Shown: positions 1 through 8,549 of the stretch, one piece after another
How the letters are laid out: every line of letters begins with the position of its first letter
Position numbering within the stretch: the stretch's first letter is position 1
Source: Sphingobacterium sp. FBM7-1
GTDB lineage: Bacteria > Bacteroidota > Bacteroidia > Sphingobacteriales > Sphingobacteriaceae
Direction: 5' to 3'
DNA length: 64,000 nt
Assembly (NCBI RefSeq): GCF_020687765.1
Contig: NZ_JAJEWJ010000004.1
Span: forward strand, 62,001-126,000
Position numbers and translations under genes: made by a program
Notes under the pieces: model-generated
The model's input: only the letters and a program-made list of their open reading frames with translations
Told to the model about the DNA's origin: nothing
Databases searched by the model: none

Positions 1-1
1 A

Positions 2-637
2 ACAAGGGGTACGTTTGTTACAGCAATGGAGAATCCGCCAACTATACATGATTTCGGCGGGTTCCCGAGAGAATTGTTTGCCGTAGAGTATCCGGCAATG
101 GGTAGCCCCGACTTAGCGTACGAAGCAAAATCGATCATCACAAAGACCGAGGTGGGTTTAGATGACAAATGGGGGTTAGACCATGGGGCATGGTCGGTGA
201 TCCGACACATGTATCCTGAGGCGGACATTCCCGTCATTCAGCTGAGTTTAGATTATTATCAAAATGCCCAATATCATTATGAGTTGGCAAGGGAACTGCG
301 ATCACTCCGTGAGAAAGGGGTGCTAATTATTGGAAGTGGCAATATGGTACACAATCTTCGGATGGTCGCATGGCAGCAGTTGAATGACACTTTCGGATTT
401 GACTGGGCGATCGAAGCAAATGAAAAAATGAAGCATTTTATTCTGAACGACGACCATAAATCTTTGATTGATTACGATAAGCAAGGTAAGGCTTTTGATT
501 TAGCTATCCCTACCCCGGAGCATTATATGCCTTTGCTGTATGCTTTAGCGGTGAAAGATCAGCGTGAGCAAGCTACCTTATTTAACGACAAGGCCGTCGG
601 AGGATCTTTAACGATGACTTCGTTAAAGATTGGCTAA
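2..637 (+). CDS. ygiD: 4,5-DOPA extradiol dioxygenase family protein, 5' partial
   Basis: The reading frame is open from base 2, so the gene begins upstream of the window; the first ATG at 26 is internal. About 212 residues are visible. The sequence fits the C-terminal part of the LigB-type class III extradiol dioxygenases (YgiD family), which use a non-haem metal to open catechol rings such as that of DOPA. Visible family features are the HDFGGFP stretch, the GSGNMVHN segment carrying a conserved histidine, and the TPEHYMPLLYAL segment near the end. It sits 41 bases upstream of a quinone reductase-like gene on the same strand. The physiological substrate is not evident. Confidence 0.85.
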   Translation, partial: TRGTFVTAMENPPTIHDFGGFPRELFAVEYPAMGSPDLAYEAKSIITKTEVGLDDKWGLDHGAWSVIRHMYPEADIPVIQLSLDYYQNAQYHYELARELRSLREKGVLIIGSGNMVHNLRMVAWQQLNDTFGFDWAIEANEKMKHFILNDDHKSLIDYDKQGKAFDLAIPTPEHYMPLLYALAVKDQREQATLFNDKAVGGSLTMTSLKIG

Positions 638-678
638 TCGTAAGCTTTAGGTATACTTTAAATAAAAAATAAAAAAAT

Positions 679-1524
679 ATGAAAATAGGAATTACAGGAG
701 CTACTGGGCAATTAGGCCGTTTGGTAGTGGAAAAATTAAAGCAGCGAGTCGACACGGAGAATTTAGTGGCATTGGTTCGTTCGCCGGATAAAGCATCTGA
801 TTTAAATATCGAGGCAAGGCCATTTGATTACACTAAATCCGCAGCACTTTCAGATAGCCTGCAAGATGTTGATCATTTGTTGTTGATCTCAGGAAGCGAG
901 ATCGGCCAGCGCAAAATACAACACCAAAACATTATTGAGGCGGCTCAAGCAGCAGGCGTGAAATGGATTGTATATACAAGCTTACTCCATGCAGATACGT
1001 CGTCCTTGAGTTTGGCCGAAGAACATGTTGAAACCGAAAAAATGTTAAAAGAGTCTGGGATTCCCCATACGATTTTAAGAAACGGATGGTATACAGAAAA
1101 CTATACGGGTTCGATTCCGGCTGCGGTGGCCGCGGGCGCATTCATCGGTAGCGCTGGAGATGGAAAGATTTCATCCGCTACTCGTTCGGATTTTGCTGAA
1201 GCTGCAGCCGTCGTATTAGTAGGTGAGGGGCATGTCGGAAAAGTATACGAGCTCGCAGGGGATGAGGCTTATACACTAAAGGATTTGGCGGCAGAGATGT
1301 CTAAGCAGGTGGGGAAAACGATTCCTTATAACAATCTGTCAGAAGCCGAATATGCCGATACATTGACGTCAATGGGGCTGCCTGAAGGCTTAGCAAAAGC
1401 ATTTGCAAGTTTTGATACTGGAGCCGCCCAAGATGACTTGTTTAATGATGGCAAAGTGCTCTCCCAATTGATCGGAAGACCAACCACATCACTGTCCGAA
1501 GCGGTAAAAGCCGCTTTGGTTTAA
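679..1524 (+). CDS. NmrA/QorB-like NAD(P)-binding oxidoreductase
   Basis: A 281-residue single-domain Rossmann protein. The N-terminal GATGQLGRLV is the dinucleotide-binding glycine loop of atypical short-chain dehydrogenases. The whole protein resembles the NmrA/QorB (YtfG) group of NAD(P)H:quinone reductases: a YTSLLHAD segment near residue 100, and ILRNGWYTENY near residue 133. Length is normal for QorB. It probably reduces quinones or related electrophiles in the cytoplasm. It may be transcribed with the upstream dioxygenase gene and is followed by a hairpin terminator. The exact substrate is unknown. Confidence 0.85.
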   Translation: MKIGITGATGQLGRLVVEKLKQRVDTENLVALVRSPDKASDLNIEARPFDYTKSAALSDSLQDVDHLLLISGSEIGQRKIQHQNIIEAAQAAGVKWIVYTSLLHADTSSLSLAEEHVETEKMLKESGIPHTILRNGWYTENYTGSIPAAVAAGAFIGSAGDGKISSATRSDFAEAAAVVLVGEGHVGKVYELAGDEAYTLKDLAAEMSKQVGKTIPYNNLSEAEYADTLTSMGLPEGLAKAFASFDTGAAQDDLFNDGKVLSQLIGRPTTSLSEAVKAALV

Positions 1525-1555
1525 TATCAATTACTGCATATTCAACGATCATGAA

Positions 1556-1587
1556 AAAACGCTGTAAAATAAAATTTGCAGCGTTTT
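1556..1587 (+). terminator. Hairpin terminator after the QorB-like gene
   Basis: Arms AAAACGCTGTAAA (1556-1568) and TTTGCAGCGTTTT (1575-1587) pair over 13 positions with one G-T wobble and a 6-base loop. A run of A on one side and T on the other makes it potentially bidirectional. The same stem sequence recurs at 8328-8361. Confidence 0.8.
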
Positions 1588-1740
1588 AAGTAAGTTTATT
1601 TCTCTATCACACGAATATGCTTTTTCGATATTATTAAGATCGTGGGTGATGATAACTCTTATGGATTTCCACTTAATATGGATAGTGGTCCCGTCCGCGC
1701 AGCCGGGCGAACCAACCGATCTCCTATTTCGGGAATGCGT

Positions 1741-2328
1741 CTAACCTTCCAACGCTTTGTTTAGTAAAAGTGTTCCTTTCTTCGTAAAATTAAGCGTTAA
1801 AGCGACTTTTTTTCCCTGATCGGTCATCTTACCCCATGTTTTTCTTAGAATATTGACAATCTTCTCATCCGAATGCTTCGCAATGAGGTCGTCATATTGA
1901 AACTCCAAAAAAACTAAACAAAGCGCATCTTCTATCGTTTGTACCTCCGAATCGATTTTCAGTTTTCTCTTCAAAATAATATCCTGAACGCGATCAATAG
2001 TATCACTGTCGTACCCTACAACGGTCAAAATGTCCGCTGCTTTTTGTGCGTGAAATCGAGATAAATCACTTCGCCATTTGAGATATCCCACCCTTCCGTC
2101 GGGGTACGCCGAGCGAGGTACTTCCCATCTTCCAATGTGCTGGGAGCGAGATGCTAGCAATAAAGCTTCACTGGCATGCGGATTAAGTGTTGTAACCCAA
2201 CCATACAGCTTAATCGCGAAGAAATAAGTCGATGGTTCAGCGTGTCCGTCTGTTTTAAAAATATTCGGATCACGGCGATTGTATTCATCGAAAAGAGAAA
2301 ATGCTTTATTTAATTTAACTATGTCCAT
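1741..2328 (-). CDS. DUF4202 family protein
   Basis: A 195-residue soluble protein matching the DUF4202 family as I remember it: an N-terminal FSLFDEYNRRDPN-like opening, a SRSQHIGRWEVPR motif near residue 87, and a histidine in the following helix (LSRFHAQKA). The spaced histidines and acidic residues (FLEFQYDDL) resemble an HD-type metal site, but that is inference. No signal peptide or membrane segment is present. It is transcribed alone, facing away from nhaA. Function is unknown. Confidence 0.75.
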   Translation of the reverse strand: MDIVKLNKAFSLFDEYNRRDPNIFKTDGHAEPSTYFFAIKLYGWVTTLNPHASEALLLASRSQHIGRWEVPRSAYPDGRVGYLKWRSDLSRFHAQKAADILTVVGYDSDTIDRVQDIILKRKLKIDSEVQTIEDALCLVFLEFQYDDLIAKHSDEKIVNILRKTWGKMTDQGKKVALTLNFTKKGTLLLNKALEG

Positions 2329-2661
2329 AACTAAGAAAGTCTTCTGTGTCTAAATATAAGACTTTATATAGAATTGTGCATAAAATGGTGTGCTGGCACA
2401 ATGACCTCTCCCCTTAAGACAGGAGCATTTAAAAGTAGAGAATTCGTTTATCCTCCCAAGACCAATATAAATATCAAAGCCGTATTCGGTTTCTTCATCA
2501 TAACAATGATTTTAAGTGTCAACAACTTATAAAATTCAGCTAATTTAATGTTTTCAATATAAAGGTCACGGCTATTTGATAGAAAATTGATGGAAACATC
2601 TGTAAAACGACTGTTTTGGCAATGATATACGATTTTCCTTTTCTAATCTATTTGGTTATAT
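2329..2661. other. Intergenic gap between DUF4202 gene and nhaA
   Basis: About 330 AT-rich bases between two divergent genes. Apart from the nhaA -7 box at its right edge I see no ORF, strong hairpin or recognisable RNA. Confidence 0.6.
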
Positions 2662-2669
2662 TATCTTTG
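2662..2669 (+). promoter_or_regulatory. nhaA -7 promoter box
   Basis: TATCTTTG fits the Bacteroidota -7 consensus TAnnTTTG. No exact TTTG lies at the expected -33 spacing. The implied transcription start near 2676 argues for the ATG at 2698 as the nhaA start rather than an in-frame TTG at 2674. Confidence 0.5.
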
Positions 2670-2697
2670 AAACTTGTCACCTTTTACGGAACTAGTT

Positions 2698-3876
2698 ATG
2701 CTGAAAATCCTCAAAAATTTTACTGATTCACCGACAAGCGGCGGGATAATCCTGTTTATATGTGTGCTTATTTCTTTGACTATTGCCAACTCTCCGCTCG
2801 GTGCTACATTTGAAAATATACTGAACACACCGCTGGGGTTTGAGACAGCTTCGGTACATTTACGATATACGACTGCGCTCTGGATAAACGACGGCCTAAT
2901 GGCTATCTTTTTCCTTTTGGTCGGACTGGAGATAAAAAGAGAATTGGTGAGTGGGGAACTGTCTACTCCCCGACAGGCCCTTCTCCCGATATTTTGCGCC
3001 TTCGGCGGAGCCATCATACCTGCTGGTATATACTTTGCCGTCAATCAAGGGACGGAAACCGTCAGTGGCTGGGGAATCCCTATGGCAACAGATATCGCAT
3101 TTGCCCTGGCCGTGATTGCCATGCTGGGCAGACGTGTCCCAGCCTCCCTAAAAGTATTTTTGGCGGCCCTGGCGATTGTGGACGATCTCATCGCCATTCT
3201 TATTATCGCCATTTTCTATTCGGCAGAGCTTCACACCATATATCTTGGCTACGCTGCGGCTATATTGGCGCTGCTCTTCATTTTTAATAAGTTAGGTATC
3301 CGGTCATTGATCTTCTATCTCATTCCCGGACTTTTTATCTGGTATTTTGTCCATCATTCGGGCATCCATGCGACTATTGCGGGCGTACTGACGGCCATGA
3401 CCATCCCACTTGCTACCAAAGGGCAGCAGGAACCACCACTACTAAAACTCGAGCATGCCCTTGTCACGCCCGTAAACTTTTTGATCGTTCCCTTGTTTGC
3501 TTTAGCTAATACAGCTATCCGTTTTGAAGAGGGTATGCTGGAGGGGTTGATTTCACCTTTGGGGATAGGGATCATTGTAGGGCTTATGCTGGGTAAACCT
3601 GTTGGCGTTTACCTGATGACCAAACTGGCAATCCTGTTGCGTATCGGTTCTATGCCGGAGGGAGCATCCTGGGCACAGATTATCGGCGTAGGTCTTTTGG
3701 CGGGTATCGGGTTTACCATGTCTATATTTATTGCCCTGCTGTCCTTTTCGGACAATCTGCTTATCGCCGAGGCAAAATTCTCCATACTGGTCGCTTCGCT
3801 CCTTTCGGGTGTAACGGGTTATATCCTGTTAAGCCGAGTCGCGCCACCATCAAACGATAACGAAAAAAAGACATAG
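2698..3876 (+). CDS. nhaA: Na+/H+ antiporter NhaA
   Basis: A 392-residue inner-membrane antiporter that exchanges cytoplasmic sodium for protons. It has about twelve hydrophobic segments. Family hallmarks are NDGLMAIFFLLVGLEIKREL near residue 65, MATDIAFALA near residue 125, and the functional aspartate pair in AIVDDL near residue 157, plus GIGFTMSIF in the C-terminal half. The ATG at 2698 is chosen because an in-frame TTG at 2674 lies at the predicted transcription start. Its stop is one base from the start of the truncated symporter gene, so the two are cotranscribed. Neighbouring genes are also sodium-coupled carriers. Confidence 0.95.
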   Translation: MLKILKNFTDSPTSGGIILFICVLISLTIANSPLGATFENILNTPLGFETASVHLRYTTALWINDGLMAIFFLLVGLEIKRELVSGELSTPRQALLPIFCAFGGAIIPAGIYFAVNQGTETVSGWGIPMATDIAFALAVIAMLGRRVPASLKVFLAALAIVDDLIAILIIAIFYSAELHTIYLGYAAAILALLFIFNKLGIRSLIFYLIPGLFIWYFVHHSGIHATIAGVLTAMTIPLATKGQQEPPLLKLEHALVTPVNFLIVPLFALANTAIRFEEGMLEGLISPLGIGIIVGLMLGKPVGVYLMTKLAILLRIGSMPEGASWAQIIGVGLLAGIGFTMSIFIALLSFSDNLLIAEAKFSILVASLLSGVTGYILLSRVAPPSNDNEKKT

Positions 3877-3877
3877 G

Positions 3878-4354
3878 ATGAAGAAGATAGCGTTACACTG
3901 GCAGATATTGATCGGTATTGTAGGAGGTATCCTCTTGGGGCTATTATGTGTCCAGTTTACAGGCGGAAAACAATTTGTCATCGACTGGATCAAACCCTTT
4001 GGAACGATTTTTATCAACCTGCTTAAACTGATTGCTATTCCGCTGATCAGCGTATCGCTGATCAAGGGTGTATCCGATCTCAAGGATACCGCCCAACTTT
4101 CTGGCCTTGGCCTGCGTACCTTCGGTATGTATATACTGACGACCGTTGTCGCAGTCACCATCGGTCTTGGACTGGTCAACCTCATGCAGCCCGGTAGCTT
4201 TATTTCCGAAAAGACCCGACAGGAAATGTTACAATCTTTTGGGCGCGAAGTTCAGGCGAAGGTAGATGAGGCAACCGGGGTACAGCAGACCAGAGGTCCT
4301 TTACAGCCCCTTATCGCTATCGTGCCGGAACTTCCGGAAAATGACGGTGCTTAA
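3878..4354 (+). pseudogene. Truncated dicarboxylate/amino acid:cation symporter (DAACS)
   Basis: Encodes 158 residues matching only the N-terminal third of the sodium:dicarboxylate/glutamate symporter family, which is normally around 400 residues or more. The segments WQILIGIVGGILLG, FINLLKLIAIPLISVSLIKG and GPLQPLIAIVPE are typical. The frame then stops just where the family usually continues into the segment before the substrate-binding hairpins. All transport-core residues are missing, so it cannot be a working carrier by itself. Its stop overlaps the possible start of the next small ORF, suggesting a deletion joined the remnant to foreign downstream sequence. Confidence 0.8.
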
Positions 4355-4361
4355 AGAAAAA

Positions 4362-4613
4362 ATGGAAGGAAACGGAAATACCAATAAGGATAGCCGGCAC
4401 GAACCAAAGAAACGAACGGCGACGGATGAGATAAAGGAAACCATCTCGTCTGCATACAGGAAATTGGAAAATTGGATCCGTCCCAAGAAAGGGCAGCCCC
4501 TCTTCTTGCAGATCGTTATGTTTATTCTGAAACTACCTGTTCTTTTGCTCTTATTGTTGCTGTCTCCGGTGCTGCTGGTCGTGCTGTTGCTCGTTTTTCT
4601 GATTGCGCTATGA
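4362..4613 (+). CDS. Small membrane-anchored protein, unknown
   Basis: An 83-residue protein with a polar, charged N-terminal half (many Lys, Glu and Thr) and a Leu/Val-rich C-terminal hydrophobic stretch of about 35 residues that should span the membrane. An alternative ATG at 4341 would add seven residues and overlap the previous stop. The ATG at 4362 follows an A-rich AAAGAAAA segment. Its TGA overlaps the next ATG as ATGA, so the two small genes are translationally coupled. I do not recognise a family. Confidence 0.55.
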   Translation: MEGNGNTNKDSRHEPKKRTATDEIKETISSAYRKLENWIRPKKGQPLFLQIVMFILKLPVLLLLLLLSPVLLVVLLLVFLIAL

Positions 4614-4999
4614 AATTGGGACAGAAGTCAGCCATCCTTTTTACTATATGTGCATTTCTGTTCATACTCCACCAATACCTGCAGAAAATAGCCGGCATTT
4701 CACTTTCCCTGGCCGATAGCTATCTCGATCCGCTACTGTGCATGCCGATCCTACTGCACCTTATTGTCTTGGAACGGAAGCTATTCCATCGGAGAACAGA
4801 ATATACCTTATCCCTTTCCCATATCGTAGGATACGTTCTGCTGGTGTCGATCTTGTGCGAAATAGTGTTCCCTCTCTGGAACGAAAAAATGACGGCCGAT
4901 CCGTGGGATATTGCCTGTTACGCGCTGGGCGGCTTCATTTACGTGGCCGTTGCTACTCGGTATCTTCGGAAGTCAGCAGGACAGGCGTATGGGGATTGA
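4610..4999 (+). CDS. Small integral membrane protein, unknown
   Basis: A 129-residue protein with about four hydrophobic segments. The ATG at 4610 overlaps the previous gene's stop by four bases (ATGA). A longer in-frame ORF from 4472 would lie inside the previous gene and is not needed. Motifs HQYLQK near residue 21 and DSYLDPLLCMP near residue 36, plus a buried acidic segment (CEIVFPLWNE), resemble a conserved group of small Bacteroidota membrane proteins whose function I cannot name. It is the last gene of the nhaA-led unit and converges on agcS. Confidence 0.6.
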   Translation: MKLGQKSAILFTICAFLFILHQYLQKIAGISLSLADSYLDPLLCMPILLHLIVLERKLFHRRTEYTLSLSHIVGYVLLVSILCEIVFPLWNEKMTADPWDIACYALGGFIYVAVATRYLRKSAGQAYGD

Positions 5000-5044
5000 G
5001 GACAATGATACATATCCGGGACACCAGGGCAGTCTAGGGGCAGA

Positions 5045-6478
5045 TTATTTTTTCCGGTTCCAGAAATCCATATGGCGGAAATTATATTTTGAACTGTCGA
5101 ATACGGGGTCTATTCCTTCGCGTCTCTGCATTTCATAGTCTTTCAGTAGTACCAGCACCCTCTTGTGCAGGAAGATAATGGCAATGACGTTCAGCCACGC
5201 CATAATGCCCACACCTATATCCCCTAACGTCCATGCCGATTCCGCCGTGGATATACAACCCATATATACCGATGCAAGAATAAGCAGGCGTAATGCCCAT
5301 ATCAGCAGTTTATTCCGGCTGGTTCGCATTACGAAACTGACATTGGTCTCGGCAATATAATAATACGCCATGATCGTCGTAAAGGCAAAAAAGAAAAGGG
5401 CAATCGCCACAAAACTATCGCCTATCATTGGAAAATGCCTTGCTACGGCAAGTTGCGTATATTCCGGTCCTGCCTGTATTTTCTCTCCTAGATTCTGGAC
5501 AAGGAAACCTCCGTCGGGATCTGCGACGTTAAACTGCCCCGTGAACAGGATCATGAACGCTGTTGCCGTACAAACAAAAAGGGTGTCCACATAAACGGAA
5601 AACCCTTGCACCAGTCCCTGCTTGATAGGATGGCTTACCGCTGCTGCCGATGCGGCATGGGGCGCTGTTCCCTGTCCGGCCTCGTTGCTGTAAATGCCAC
5701 GCTTTACGCCCCAAGAAATAGCCATACCGATAATACCGCCAAATGCTGATTCGGTATTAAAGGCAGCATTGAATATCAGGGCAATGACATCGGGGATCTG
5801 GTGGAAATTGAGTGCCATAATTACTATGGCCATCAAGATATAAGCTCCTGCCATAAACGGTACGACATATTCGGCTACGAGGCTTATACGCTTGACGCCT
5901 CCTATGATGATAAACGCCAGAAGTAACACCAGCACAATGGCTATGATATGGTGCGAGATACCGAAAGAAGAGTGGACGGCCAGCGAAATACTGTTGCTCT
6001 GCACGCTTGGCAAAAGAAAACCGGCACTTATAATCGTGACAACGGCAAAAGTCCACGCAAAGATTTTGGAACGGAGTCCTTTTAGGATATAGAATGCGGG
6101 GCCACCGCGGTACTGTCCATCTTTCACTTCTTTGTACATCTGTCCGAGGGATGCCTCAATGATGGCGGACGAACTGCCGAGAAAAGCAATTGTCCACATC
6201 CAGAATACCGCTCCGGGACCGCCCATGCCGATAGCCGTCGCTACACCCGCAATATTACCGGTACCGACCCGTCCGGATATCGCCAGGGCGAAGGCCTGGA
6301 ATGAAGATATTCCCCTTTTTGAACTGCTGCCCGTGAACAGGAGCTGAACCATGTGCCGAAGATAGCGCAGCTGTGGAAAGCGAAAACGTAAGGTGAAATA
6401 GATTCCTGCGAGAAGGCAGAGATAAACGAGGGCATCGCTCCAGACGATGTTATAGATCTGGTCTATGAATTGCTGCAT
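5045..6478 (-). CDS. agcS: Alanine/glycine:cation symporter (AGCS family)
   Basis: A 477-residue membrane protein of the sodium:alanine symporter family, importing alanine or glycine with Na+ or H+. The signature region around residues 65-100 reads SGRVGTGNIAGVATAIGMGG followed by PGAVFWMW. The motif SNEAGQGTAPHAAS near residue 265 is also diagnostic. There are about ten to eleven membrane segments and the length is normal. It is divergent from putP across a 267-base spacer that contains repeated AGGTATA words. It may share regulation with putP. Confidence 0.92.
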   Translation of the reverse strand: MQQFIDQIYNIVWSDALVYLCLLAGIYFTLRFRFPQLRYLRHMVQLLFTGSSSKRGISSFQAFALAISGRVGTGNIAGVATAIGMGGPGAVFWMWTIAFLGSSSAIIEASLGQMYKEVKDGQYRGGPAFYILKGLRSKIFAWTFAVVTIISAGFLLPSVQSNSISLAVHSSFGISHHIIAIVLVLLLAFIIIGGVKRISLVAEYVVPFMAGAYILMAIVIMALNFHQIPDVIALIFNAAFNTESAFGGIIGMAISWGVKRGIYSNEAGQGTAPHAASAAAVSHPIKQGLVQGFSVYVDTLFVCTATAFMILFTGQFNVADPDGGFLVQNLGEKIQAGPEYTQLAVARHFPMIGDSFVAIALFFFAFTTIMAYYYIAETNVSFVMRTSRNKLLIWALRLLILASVYMGCISTAESAWTLGDIGVGIMAWLNVIAIIFLHKRVLVLLKDYEMQRREGIDPVFDSSKYNFRHMDFWNRKK

Positions 6479-6570
6479 CTAATGGTATTTGGTTTCAGTC
6501 GAACTAAGGTAGGAAAAAACGGGCACTAAAACACAGGTTATAGAACAGGTCTATCTGTTTTTGTGAATAC

Positions 6571-6640
6571 TATACCTTTTGTTTATACCTAAACGATACC
6601 ACGCCTTCCGGTCATGTCAGGTATAATTTTTTTTATACCT
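6571..6640. promoter_or_regulatory. Cluster of AGGTATA/TATACCT repeats between agcS and putP
   Basis: TATACCT occurs at 6571-6577, 6584-6590 and 6634-6640, and its complement AGGTATA at 6619-6625. The last two form an inverted pair around a T-run. Copies one and two lie 13 bases apart. Placement in the divergent spacer fits an operator for a regulator of one or both transporter genes. This is inference from the repetition only. Confidence 0.4.
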
Positions 6641-6745
6641 TTACCCGAACCGCTTGCACAAGATGTGACCTTTAATCCCCTAATTATATTTTTGTTCACG
6701 TTTTGTGGAAGTAGGTTTTTATTTCATAAAACACACTAAAAAACA

Positions 6746-8257
6746 ATGCCCATGAATATTTATGAGTTGATTTCTATTGGTTTATATGTATTGATCATGA
6801 TTATGATAGGTATCTACGGATACCGAAAATCGACAAGTAACTCCGAAGAATTTCTGATCGGTGGACGCAAGATGGGACCCTTCGTGACCGCCCTGTCCGC
6901 CGGGGCATCCGATATGAGCGGATGGCTTCTGATGGGGCTTCCGGGTGCCATGTACATGATGGGGCTATCGGGTTCATGGCTCGCCATCGGGCTTACCACC
7001 GGCGCGTTCCTGAACTACCTTATCGTGGCGCCGCGCCTGCGGGTGTATACCGAAGTTGCAAAAAATGCCATAACGCTGCCTGTCTTCTTTGAAAACCGCT
7101 TCCGTGATAAGTCGCAGCTATTGAAGCTGGTATCTTCCGTCTTTATCCTGGTATTCTTTACCCTATACACTTCTGCCGGGATGGTTTCGGGCGGAAGGTT
7201 GTTCGAATCGGCTTTTGGGATGGATTACAGCATCGGCCTCTGGGTTACATCGCTGGTGGTGGTATTCTATACATTCATCGGTGGTTTCATGGCCGTAAGC
7301 CTGACGGATGCCGTGCAGGGAACGATCATGGTTATAGCGCTGTTGCTGATACCCACCGTTGTTATTTTTCAATTGGGCGGTATAGGGGAAACGGTGGATA
7401 CCATCTATACCAAGGATACCAATTATATGGACATGCTACGGGGAACTACCGCGATATCCATTGTCTCTCTATTGGCCTGGGGACTGGGGTATTTCGGTCA
7501 GCCGCATATCCTCGTCCGCTTTATGGCGATCGATAGCGTAAAGGACATTAAAAAAGCCAGACGTGTGGGCATGACCTGGATGATCGGAACTGTTCTGGGC
7601 TCCCTGCTCCTCGGTTTTTTCGGGATTGCCTACCTCCAGCGGTTTGACACGGATACCATGTTGAAATTTGATGCCTCGCAGGAACTTTCCGAAACGATAT
7701 TCATATACCTGTCCAAAGCGCTTTTCCATCCGCTCATCGGTGGATTTTTGCTTTCCGCTATCCTGGCGGCAGTGATGAGTACGATATCTTCGCAGCTTCT
7801 GGTGACCTCCAGTTCGATGACAGAGGATATCTATAAAACGTTTTTCAACAAACATGCTACTGCCAAAAATATGCTCATCATGAGCCGTATATCGGTGCTT
7901 GTGGTAGCCGTGGTAGCCTTCCTGTTGGCACTGGATCCACAGGAAAGTATCCTGGGGCTTGTTGGCAATGCATGGGCGGGGTTTGGAGCGGCCTTTGGCC
8001 CGCTCGTTATCCTTTCATTGCTTTGGAAGCGTACAACAGCAATGGGTGCACTGAGCGGCATGCTGGTGGGCGGAGCCACGGTACTGTTATGGGTTTATGT
8101 ACCGCATGCATATAAAGAAGTCTATGAGATTATTCCCGGCTTTTTACTGAGTTTTCTAACCACCGTGGTGGTCTCTTTGATGACCGGACGTGTCTCAGGA
8201 GAGGTCGAAGGAGAATTTGAAGAGGTGCGGGAGATCGTCGGGCGCGAAAACAGATAA
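6746..8257 (+). CDS. putP: Sodium/proline symporter PutP
   Basis: A 503-residue solute:sodium symporter family protein importing proline with Na+. The motif SAGASDMSGWLLMGLPGA near residue 50 is characteristic of PutP, as are the GGRKMGPFVTALSA lead-in and AILAAVMSTISSQLLVTSS near residue 340, which carries sodium-site serines. Thirteen membrane segments are expected. A second ATG two codons later is an alternative start. No proline catabolic gene lies nearby, so its role may be nutrition or osmoprotection. Confidence 0.93.
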   Translation: MPMNIYELISIGLYVLIMIMIGIYGYRKSTSNSEEFLIGGRKMGPFVTALSAGASDMSGWLLMGLPGAMYMMGLSGSWLAIGLTTGAFLNYLIVAPRLRVYTEVAKNAITLPVFFENRFRDKSQLLKLVSSVFILVFFTLYTSAGMVSGGRLFESAFGMDYSIGLWVTSLVVVFYTFIGGFMAVSLTDAVQGTIMVIALLLIPTVVIFQLGGIGETVDTIYTKDTNYMDMLRGTTAISIVSLLAWGLGYFGQPHILVRFMAIDSVKDIKKARRVGMTWMIGTVLGSLLLGFFGIAYLQRFDTDTMLKFDASQELSETIFIYLSKALFHPLIGGFLLSAILAAVMSTISSQLLVTSSSMTEDIYKTFFNKHATAKNMLIMSRISVLVVAVVAFLLALDPQESILGLVGNAWAGFGAAFGPLVILSLLWKRTTAMGALSGMLVGGATVLLWVYVPHAYKEVYEIIPGFLLSFLTTVVVSLMTGRVSGEVEGEFEEVREIVGRENR

Positions 8258-8327
8258 TAAATGGATCACCGAACGACTCAATTTTTACTGGGAAAAATTG
8301 AAAGATCTGTAGATACCGATAAAATGA

Positions 8328-8361
8328 AAAACGCTGTAAAATATTTAATTTACAGCGTTTT
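8328..8361. terminator. Bidirectional hairpin between putP and tRNA-Glu
   Basis: Perfect arms AAAACGCTGTAAA (8328-8340) and TTTACAGCGTTTT (8349-8361) around an 8-base loop. It can terminate putP on one strand and the tRNA on the other. The stem is almost the same as that at 1556-1587. Confidence 0.8.
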
Positions 8362-8385
8362 AGTATGTTTTGATCTCAAGATCTG

Positions 8386-8457
8386 TAGCCCGTAGGGGAA
8401 TCGAACCCCTGTTTCAAGAATGAAAATCTTGCGTCCTAACCCCTAGACGAACGGGCC
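8386..8457 (-). tRNA. tRNA-Glu (anticodon TTC)
   Basis: On the minus strand the acceptor arm GGCCCGT pairs with ACGGGCT. The anticodon stem CAAGA/TCTTG encloses a loop with TTC, and the T arm has the standard GGTTCGATTCC core. The 3' end faces the putP side. CCA is not encoded. Confidence 0.97.
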
Positions 8458-8549
8458 GTTTTTGTGTTTCGGTGTGCAAATATAGAAATGATTATTTAAT
8501 ATGCAAAATAAAAGAAGAAAAACAGCCCGTCTTATCCTTAATAATACTA

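Noticed and set aside
1690..1735. GC-rich stretch CCCGTCCGCG near the DUF4202 end as a possible tRNA or att site
   Set aside because: No cloverleaf can be drawn and it does not match the tRNA-Glu 3' end.
2674..2697. TTG start adding eight residues to NhaA
   Set aside because: It coincides with the predicted transcription start; the ATG at 2698 fits better.
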